Assembly: GCA_032164245.1 (NCBI GenBank)
Contig: JAVMKO010000001.1
Location: forward strand, 13,243,603-13,307,602
Reading direction: 5' to 3'
Origin: Sternotherus odoratus
Taxonomy: Eukaryota; Chordata; Testudines; Kinosternidae
Length of the DNA stretch: 64,000 nucleotides
Shown: positions 57,080-64,000 of the stretch, piece after piece
Layout of the letters: every line of letters begins with the position of its first letter
How positions within the stretch are numbered: the first letter of the stretch is position 1
Notes under the pieces: generated by a model
What the model was told of the DNA's origin: nothing
The model's database searches: none
The model's input: the letters and a program-made list of their open reading frames with translations, nothing else
Position numbers and translations under genes: made by a program

Positions 57080-57660
57080 GTAGATAAGAGGCGGGCAAAC
57101 TACATCCCATGGGCCACATCCGGCCCATAGGCCAATTCTGTGCAACCACCGAGCTCCCGGCTGGGGAGACTAGTTCCCCTACTTCGCAGCCTCTGCCTGC
57201 CACGCAATCGGTGCTCTGGGGGGTGGGGCTGTGTGAGTGTGTGTCTGGCCCTGGCAGATCAGTGCAGTAGTGTGTCTGACTCTGGGCCAGACATGCTGTT
57301 CTGAGCGGTGTGGTATGGGGGTGGGGGGTTGGGTAAGGGCTAAAGGGTCTTGGGGGGTGGTCAGGAGATGGGGAAAGGGGGGTTGGATAGGGCATGGGAG
57401 TCTCAGGGAGCCTATGAGGGGGCGGGGAGGTGGCTAGGGGGCGGGGAAGACAGGGGACAGGGAGCAGGGGGGTTGGATAGGGGGTGAGGTCCTGGGGGGT
57501 GATTAGGAGTGGGGGGGGTCTCTGGAGGGAGCAGTTAGAGGACAAGGAGCAGAGGAGCTTAGATGAGGTGGGGTCTCGGTGGGGATGGCTAGGGGCGGGG
57601 GTCTCTGGAGGGAGTAGTCAGGGGACAAGGAGCAGGAGGGGAGGTGGATGAGTGGGGGGG
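57080..57660. mobile_element. hAT-like element fragment, G-rich interior
   Basis: It opens 'gcgggcaaactacatcccatggg', close to the CAGGGGTGGGCAAACT end of the element at 60047, then becomes G-rich with repeated GGGG runs. The other terminus is not identifiable. Confidence 0.4.
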
Positions 57661-58149
57661 GGGGGATAGTCAGGACCAGGGGGGCAGGAAGTGGGTGGAG
57701 GAATGGTGGCCTATGTGGCTGCAGGGCAGGGGTTTAGGCCAGGTGCCAGACTGCTCCCCAGGGGCAGGGGGCATCATCAGACTGGGGTGTCCAGCAGTTT
57801 TCTCTTGGAGCACTAGAGTGCCATGCAGCTGCTGCCCCTTGGGGCATGATGACATATTGGGAGGAGGCAGCAGTGTGTTTTGCCCTGGGAGGCGGTTGCG
57901 CCAAAGCTTGCAGGCGGAAGAACGGGGAGTTCAAGGCAGTCAGTTAACAAACATTAGTGCCAAAGAGCCAGCCCCAGGCATCATGCAGGCCTGCCCCTAA
58001 GCAAAGATGGCTCCACTGGCTTCACAACGCTACTCTGCCATACAGGACTAACATGCCCTTAATAAAGATGGCGCAGATGCCCACGGCTTGCCAGTCTGCG
58101 GGCCAGAGACGTTTTACGCATGTGCAGCATTCCAGCTTCTGTGCCATGG

Positions 58150-58260
58150 CCGCCGGGGGGGGGGGGGGGGCAGCCGAGGCAGGTGCGCCTGCGTGTGACC
58201 TGAGCGGCGAGGGGGCGGGGTCTAGTTAGAATTTTGGCGGGTGACCCGGTAGAGGGGAGC
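58150..58260 (+). promoter_or_regulatory. Putative MCM10 promoter
   Basis: A CpG-rich block with an NRF1-like TGCGCCTGCGT (58180-58190), a GC box GGGGGCGGGG (58211-58220) and an E2F-type TTTTGGCGGG (58232-58241). It lies directly before a consensus splice donor. These sites are typical of S-phase replication gene promoters, supporting the MCM10 assignment made from synteny with OPTN. Confidence 0.6.
58232..58241 (+). promoter_or_regulatory. E2F-type site
   Basis: TTTTGGCGGG matches the E2F consensus TTTSSCGC-type core. MCM10 is among the replication genes under E2F control in mammals. Confidence 0.6.
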
Positions 58261-58273
58261 GGAGCTGAGCGCG
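58242..58273 (+). other. Putative MCM10 non-coding exon 1
   Basis: The exon end is set by donor GCG|GTAAGT at 58273/58274. The start is unknown; the left edge given is simply after the E2F site. Confidence 0.45.
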
Positions 58274-58451
58274 GTAAGTGCGGGGAGGGGTCCCTGGGGG
58301 AGAAGAGATCGGGGACCCGGCGGGGGGGGATCGCAGTCGTGGGTTCCTGGGCTGGGATCTCTGGGGCGAGACGAGGAGTCCACTGGGACACGGGGTCTGT
58401 GGGGAAGGAGGATTCGGGGGAAGGATCGTGGGGGGGTGTCTCAGAGCGGGA

Positions 58452-58930
58452 GGGATCCCCTTGAAATCCCACGGGAGTGAGGGGGGGGTCGCTGAGGGAG
58501 GAGGCCCGGGGGGGTAGGAGGGATCCCCTTGAAATCCCACGGGAGTGAGGGGGGTCGCTGAGGGAGGAGGCCGGGGGGGGGAGGATCGGGGGTCTCTGAG
58601 TGGGAGGGATCCCCTTGAAATCCCACGGGAGTGAGGGGGGGGGGTCGCTGAGGGAGGAGGCCCGGGGGGGGGATCGGGGGTAGGAGGGATCCCCTTGAAA
58701 TCCCACGGGAGTGAGGGGGGTCGCTGAGGGAGGAGGCCGGGGGGGGGAGGATCGGGGGTCTCTGAGTGGGAGGGATCCCCTTGAAATCCCACGGGAGTGA
58801 GGGGGGGTCGCTGAGGGAGGAGGCCCGGGGGGGGGGGGGAATCGGGGGTAGGAGGGATCCTCTTGAAATCCAACGGGAGTGACGGGGGGGGGGGTCGCTG
58901 AGGGAGGAGTCCCGGGGGGGGGGGAGGATC
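58452..58930. repeat. G-rich minisatellite, six units
   Basis: GGATCCCCTT recurs at 58453, 58521, 58607, 58687, 58773 and, changed by one base, 58855, with spacings of 68-86 bp. Each unit includes 'gaaatcccacgggagtgag', 'tcgctgagggaggaggc' and runs of 6-13 G. It lies about 180 bp into the putative MCM10 first intron. Minus-strand frames of 334 and 375 codons over it are artefacts. Confidence 0.85.
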
Positions 58931-59794
58931 TGGGGCAGGAGGGGGCTCCAGAAGGAGAAGGGATCCGGGTTGTGGATTCCAGGGGCGGGGGGGAGAAAGG
59001 GGTTGGGGATCCCTGGGGGCAGGAGTGGGAGTCCAGTGGGGGACAGGTTCTGTGCTGGGGCATGTGGGGTTGGGGTTCGAGGGTGGCTCTGGCGGTGCCC
59101 AGGGAAGATGGGAGGAGGGGATAGTTTTGGGAGGTGTCTCAGTCTGAATGCTCATGAGGCCGGTCACTGCTGTGAAGCATCTCACAGGTGATTCAAAGAG
59201 TTGGGGAGTGGGTAGAAATGAAGCCAGCTCCTCCCTGACACCCACACACCCCTGTACCCCACCCCAGATACATGGGATGATGGTTAAAATGTTATGACTC
59301 CCATTTCCCTTGCCTTGCTGCTTGTGGCTGTGCGCCAGGATAGACCTTAGCATTGTTATTCTGTAGAAATCTAGGAATTGCCATGCTGGCTAGATCCCAG
59401 GTCCATCCAGTCCGGTATCCTGTCTCTGATGGTGGTTTGCACCAAGTGCTTCAGAGGAATGTGCAAGAAGTTTGCAGTAGTCAGCTGTATGGTAATCTGC
59501 CTCCCTGAAAGTCTCTCCCTATGCCCTAACATTTAGCAGCCTATTACGTTTAAGACCTGAAGCTTGAGGGATCATCCCTTCCAAAACTCTTGTTTGCATG
59601 AAGTGTTCAAGCTCTGGATATTTTGTATCCATATAAATGTTTAATTTCTTTTAAATCATACTAAATTCATCTGAGGAGAGCTTTGAAAGTTCTAATTTCA
59701 AGTGTTTATAATTCCCTTACCTGTGCTACTCCAAAAATATTCACCTATCTGTGTGATAGTAATAGTGTGTCGGCCACCATAGTTTCTAAGCATT

Positions 59795-59905
59795 ATTAAG
59801 GCTAGGTTTTAATCACGGGTATTTTAATTTAGACAGGTCATGGACACTAAACAAAAATTCACAGCCCTATGACCTGTCCATGACTTTTACTAAAGTTACT
59901 AATGA
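59795..59905. mobile_element. Palindromic MITE, second copy
   Basis: 'gacaggtcatggacac' and 'cctgtccatgacttttac' flank 'aacaaaaattcacag'. Same family as 20510-20625. Confidence 0.65.
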
Positions 59906-60046
59906 ATAAAACTTGGTTGGGGGGGTGCTGCCTGGGGACCCCTGGGTGCCTGGTGGGGGGCGGGTTCCTGGCTAACAGGAGCTGCGAAGCCAGTTCTCTG
60001 GTTGGAGGCAGTCCACAGAGCTGCGTGACCAGGCATCTGCCTAGCC

Positions 60047-60933
60047 CAGGGGTGGGCAAACTATGGTCCACGGGCCACATGTGGCCCCCCGACTGTTTTC
60101 ATCCAGCCTGCGAGCTTGGGCCAGGGGCCCAGCCGGCATGCCACGGGTTCCCACACTTCCAGCTGGGCCTGCTCCACGCTTCAGACTTGGGGCTGGGCTG
60201 AGCACGGGGAGCTGCAGGGCCTCGCCCTCCCTAGCCAGGCCCAGCAGCACATGCCGCTCGGCCCCACGCTCGCTGGCTGGGGGCTGGGTGGAGCGCGGGG
60301 AGCTGTGGGCCCCACACTCCTGGGCCAGCCTGCCCTGAACTCACTGTCCAGGGGCCGGTGGAGCGTGCAGAGCCACTTGGCTCCCGCGCTCCCTGGCCGG
60401 TCTCCTGTGTGTTCCCTGGCTGGGGATCGGGTGGAGCACGGGGAGCCGTGGGGCCCCGCGGTCTCTGGCTGGGGCCTGGGTGGAGCATGGGGAGCCGTGG
60501 GGCCCTGCGCTCCCTGGCCAGGGCCGGGTCGAGTGGCACCCAACTGATTAAGGTAAGGGGGGAGGTCCCAGGGGGTGGTAGTTAGGGTATGGGGATATTG
60601 GGAGGGAATAGTCTGGAACAAAGCAAGGGGGTTTAGATGGGGACTGGGGTCGCAGGGGGTGGTGGTTAGGGTGGTGGGATTTCGGGAGGGGGCAGTCAGG
60701 GAACAAAGAACAGGGGGGCTTAGATAGGGGGTGGGGTTCTGGGGCGGCAGAGTGGAGGGGGCGATCAGGGGACAAGGAGTGGGGCGGGGGTTGGATGGGT
60801 CGAGGGTTCTGAGGGGGGGCAGGAAGTGGGTGGGGCTTGGATAAGGGGCGGGGTCAGGCTTCCCTACCTGGCCCTCCGCACAATTTTTAACTCCAATGTG
60901 GGGCCCTCGGGCCAAAAAGTTTGCCCACCCCTG
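60047..60933. mobile_element. hAT (Charlie-like) non-autonomous element, 887 bp
   Basis: Perfect 16-bp inverted ends CAGGGGTGGGCAAACT (60047-60062) and AGTTTGCCCACCCCTG (60918-60933). The flanking 8-mers GCCTAGCC and GGCTAGCA differ at two positions. The interior is GC-rich with repeated 'ggtggagcgcggggagc' blocks and no transposase. Frames on both strands, up to 287 codons, are composition artefacts. Confidence 0.8.
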
Positions 60934-61219
60934 GGCTAGCAGGTGAAGAAGGGGGATGTCACCACTTCCAGGGAGTCCCCCAGGTAAGCACTGCCCAGAG
61001 CCCATCTCATCCCCTCCTGTGCTCCTACCCCCTGCTTCACCCAAACTCTGCTGCTGGGTTCAGGGGGGGCACGGTGTGGTGGCCTGAGACTGCCCCAAAG
61101 TGCAGAAGTCACAGAGGTGATGGAAAGTCACAGAATCTGAAACTCGCAGCCTTGAGCATTATCACTTTGGCTGAAACTTCTCAAGCTCCTTTAGAGCTTA
61201 CAGCAAACATTTCTTAGGG

Positions 61220-61440
61220 GTGGTTTACATAGGTTTAGCTGTGTCTCTCAGGGGTGTGAAAATTCCCCCTCCCTCAGAGATGTTCATATACTGACCTAAC
61301 CCGTGGTGCAGACAACACTAGGTAGACAGAAGAATTTTTCCATCAACCCCTCTCAGGGAGGTGGATGGAGTACCTACACTGGCGGATATAGATAGTGTCT
61401 ACACTGAAACTACATAACCACACATCTTTGTGTGTGTATA
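61220..61440. mobile_element. MITE-like repeat
   Basis: It runs from 'ggtttacataggtttagctg' to 'gatagtgtctacactgaaac', with the 'caggggtgtgaaaattccc' block shared with 63190-63210. Probably the same hAT-like MITE family as 63141-63411. Confidence 0.5.
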
Positions 61441-61959
61441 AGAAACTATGCTACTTGATTTTAGTAGTTCTTGTTCACCCTTCTCCCACTCTGTTTTTGC
61501 TGTCCCTTGTATCTTATCTTCTGACTTCAGGAGTTAAACTCTCTGGGGCCTGAGGCCATGTCTGTTTTTCTCAGTAATGCTCCTAGCACACTTTTGAGTG
61601 CTGCACCCAGTTTTGTTTATCCACTTGACTCTTTAGTGCAGACCAAATGATGTTTTCCCCATTAAATAAACTTTCCAGATTTTTATTTGTTGATCTCTAA
61701 AGCAATGTTCAACGTCTTTGAAGAAATCTGCTTGTCCAGTATCCTCTAAAAAGCAATAGGAGAAACTGAGTTCTTCCCACACACCACCACTTGTTTTCTG
61801 TCTAATTAATAATAATAATATCAGTTTGGTACCCCAGATTTCTTAGGAAACATCCATCTGTTTGGATTACTATATACTGAAATAAAAATAGGTTCATCTA
61901 TTTTAATAACCGTGTGTTGAACTGTGTCTTGAAAGAAGCACGAGAAACCTAGAAATAAG

Positions 61960-62215
61960 GCAGAGATTTTTAAGAGTGAGAGTGATTAACCATTAGAACA
62001 AACTATCAAAGTAAGTGGTGGATTCTCCATCTCTTGAAGTTTTCAAATCAACACTGGATGCCTTTCTGGAAGAGACTCTGTAATCAAACACAAGTTATTC
62101 GGTTCAATACAGGAGTAGCGGGATGAACCTCAGTGGGTTGAGTTATACGGAGGTCCAAATAGGAGAGCCATTGGTCGCTTCAGGCCTTAAAATCTATGAA
62201 TCTATTAATGTGTTT
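61960..62215 (+). mobile_element. CR1 3'-end fragment
   Basis: It contains 'tgattaaccattagaacaaac', 'ggattctccatctcttgaag' and the tail 'cttcaggccttaaaatctatg'. Truncated and non-coding. Confidence 0.6.
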
Positions 62216-62928
62216 GAGTGTTTGTTTTTTAAATAAGAAACCTAACGTTCGGATGCTGCATGGAGCCCAATTGGCTTCAGTTGTCGACTTGGAGCTTACA
62301 TGTAGCTCACTGCAGGATCAGAATCTAAATTCAGAAACATGAAATGCAACATTATAGCGATCTTAAACCAAAAATTAGAGTTCACATAAATAAGATGAGA
62401 CACAAAAAATAAGCAGAGTAAACAGACAAACCTTGGAAAGAAATACTCGCTAAAGGAAGGTGGGTATGGTTTGTAAGTTACTTCTGAGTTACTTTGGTAT
62501 AAATGTGAGCCCATAATTCAGTGTCTAAAAAGTCACTGTGTATCCCTAGAATAAGAAACCAATGTATGCATCATTTATGGACTAAGAAATCATTTGTACA
62601 TTCAAAGTAGAGGAGATAAGCTCGCCATGCTAAGGGAGGCTGTGTTGTCTAATGGTTAAGTCATGGGATTGGATAATCACTGCTCTGCCATTAATTTGCT
62701 ATGTGGTGATATAGAAGTGTAACTATTTCAGTCTGAAGCTTTGAGAGGATTATTATCTACATAGGGGGTTGGTGAAATAATGAAGTGGCCAGGACAGCGA
62801 CCATTGCTATTCTAAAAATTAAACACATTAAGAAATCTTTGATAATTTGTGTCCCTAGTTTATGCATTGAATCCTTGTTTTATTTGTCAGGCAAGTTAAC
62901 AATATTTCTGCTTTTCTCTCGCTAACAG

Positions 62929-62968
62929 GTGAGATTCTTCCTTTGAAATCCTGTTGAAATCATGGATG
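62929..62968 (+). CDS. MCM10: Putative MCM10 exon 2 with start codon
   Basis: A 40-bp exon between acceptor TCGCTAACAG and donor GTGAGATC. It contains ATG GAT G (start at 62962), giving Met-Asp and the first base of a third codon. Human MCM10 begins Met-Asp-Glu, compatible with a GAR codon split here. Assignment depends on synteny, the E2F-type promoter upstream and good splice sites. MCM10 loads polymerase alpha and helps activate the CMG helicase at replication origins. The rest lies beyond the window. Confidence 0.5.
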
Positions 62969-63140
62969 GTGAGATCTGCAGTTTTCCTCCTCCATGCCCC
63001 TCCCCCCCTTCCTTTTAACCTATGCCAATAAATGAGGGTAGTTAATGAGTTCAGAGAACATCCTTGGAAACTGCATTTAACTAGTGTAAAATTAAATCAC
63101 AGTCATTGTTTATTAGCAGATGCCTTTGCGGTCCAGAGAC

Positions 63141-63411
63141 GAAGGCTATGTCTACCCTAGCACTTTTGTGGTTAAAACTTTTGTTGATCAGGGGTGTGGA
63201 AAAAACACCCCCCTGACTGACAAAAGTATCAGCAACAAAAGTGCCGGTGTGGACAGCACTAGCAACTGCCACTCTTTGGGGGTGGAGTATTTATCCCAGC
63301 AGGAGAGCTCCCTCCCACCAGCATAGAGTGGCTACACAGGAGACCTTACAGTGGCAAAGCTGCAACAGTACAGCTGTGCCGCTGTAAGGTGTGTCGTGTA
63401 GATGTATCCTA
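63141..63411. mobile_element. hAT-like MITE, about 270 bp
   Basis: It begins 'aaggctatgtctaccctagc' and ends 'gtcgtgtagatgtatcct', imperfect inverted termini. Internal blocks 'gatcaggggtgtggaaaaaac' and 'aacaaaagtgccggtgtggac' are arranged symmetrically. Confidence 0.55.
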
Positions 63412-64000
63412 AATCCCCTACCAATCGATATAAAATGCCTTCATCAAAATCCTCTTCAGTTGGGCTGCTTTGGCACATCATCTTCAGCATCGAAGGCTAA
63501 ATCATGCGATTGTTCTTTCCTCTAAATTTCATCTCCCCTCAGTCTGTTTCATTCCTCTCTTTCTACTCATGTTTCTTTACTGCCTGGTCCCTTCTGGCCC
63601 CTGTACATATTTCCCCGGTGCTTGATTCCCTTCTTCCCCAGACATGCTGCCCAACTGCTTGGTCCCCATGTTCTCCTGGATACGCTCCCCTTCTCCTTTG
63701 ATCCCATTTATAGTTCCTGCTGATGACTTGCAGTTCCACCCCCACTACTAATCCCTTTGGACAGCTCCTGTTTCTACTTTTTCAGCAGGCTTTTCTTCGC
63801 AATGAGGCTGCCAACAAGGAAATGCTAGCAAAGTTTGGCCTGCCAGCTTTCTGCAGGCCATTGATGGACCACCGTTTGGAAGCTTGGGCAATAAACCAAA
63901 AATTAATCTAGTACTAAAATAATATAGAGCATACCTAACAAGCTGTGGAAATCTCCTGTCATTCCCCGTGTTTCTGCCTACAGCTCCAATCTACCTTTCT
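63412..64000. other. Putative MCM10 intron, nothing recognised
   Basis: No MCM10-like exon is visible. An open stretch at 63787-63911 follows an AG and has exon-like composition but does not resemble MCM10 or any family I know. Confidence 0.4.

Noticed and set aside
58452..58930. CRISPR-like spaced repeats
   Set aside because: Unit lengths vary and the 'spacers' are repeats too; this is a eukaryotic minisatellite.
58059..59353. Pro-rich minus-strand frames of 334 and 375 codons
   Set aside because: They read the complement of a G-rich minisatellite and promoter; the sequence is only repeat-derived Pro/Ser.
60181..61044. 287-codon minus-strand frame
   Set aside because: Lies within and past a hAT-like element; composition-driven and not domain-like.
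63787..63911. Possible further MCM10 exon (after AG at 63786)
   Set aside because: The translation does not resemble the acidic N-terminus of MCM10, and the frame simply ends at a stop.

Overview
The window is vertebrate nuclear DNA, almost certainly from a turtle. Two tRNA-derived SINEs with a CR1-type 3' tail (the chelonian 'tortoise Pol III/SINE' layout), many CR1 LINE fragments, a DIRS-type tyrosine-recombinase retrotransposon and many hAT-like MITEs fit Testudines. Species cannot be fixed from the sequence alone.

The only complete host gene is optineurin (OPTN), plus strand. A CpG-rich promoter and non-coding first exon lie near 18780-19460, and 13 coding exons run from 22788 to 51604. 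All introns have GT-AG ends and the phases join into one 566-residue frame. The product keeps the LC3-interacting motif, the ubiquitin-binding UBAN segment and the C-terminal CCHC zinc finger. The promoter carries a perfect NF-kB site and a perfect ISRE-type site. Downstream, a second CpG-rich promoter with an E2F-type site (about 58150-58273) and a tiny coding exon starting Met-Asp (62929-62968) are read as the beginning of MCM10, the usual neighbour of OPTN; this rests partly on synteny.

Region by region: 1-18700 is intergenic and repeat-rich (SINE, hAT-like MITEs, antisense CR1, a 1300-bp LTR inserted into CR1, fold-back repeats). 18780-52440 is OPTN. Its introns hold MITEs, an antisense L2-clade LINE and, in the ninth coding intron, a near-complete 6.27-kb DIRS element (39071-45343) followed by a pogo-like element swollen with GC-rich palindromes (45569-46689). 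48430-50850 (a dead hAT transposase and antisense CR1) also lies inside OPTN. 52600-57700 is intergenic, with a SINE, a CR1 interrupted by another element, and a SANT-like ORF. 58150-64000 is the putative MCM10 5' end, with a G-rich minisatellite in its first intron and several MITEs.

No unknown multi-gene system was found. The most striking structures are the DIRS element with its complete internal complementary region and an overlapping open frame, the LTR with an in-frame 108-bp coding-like minisatellite, and the palindrome array inside the pogo-like element.
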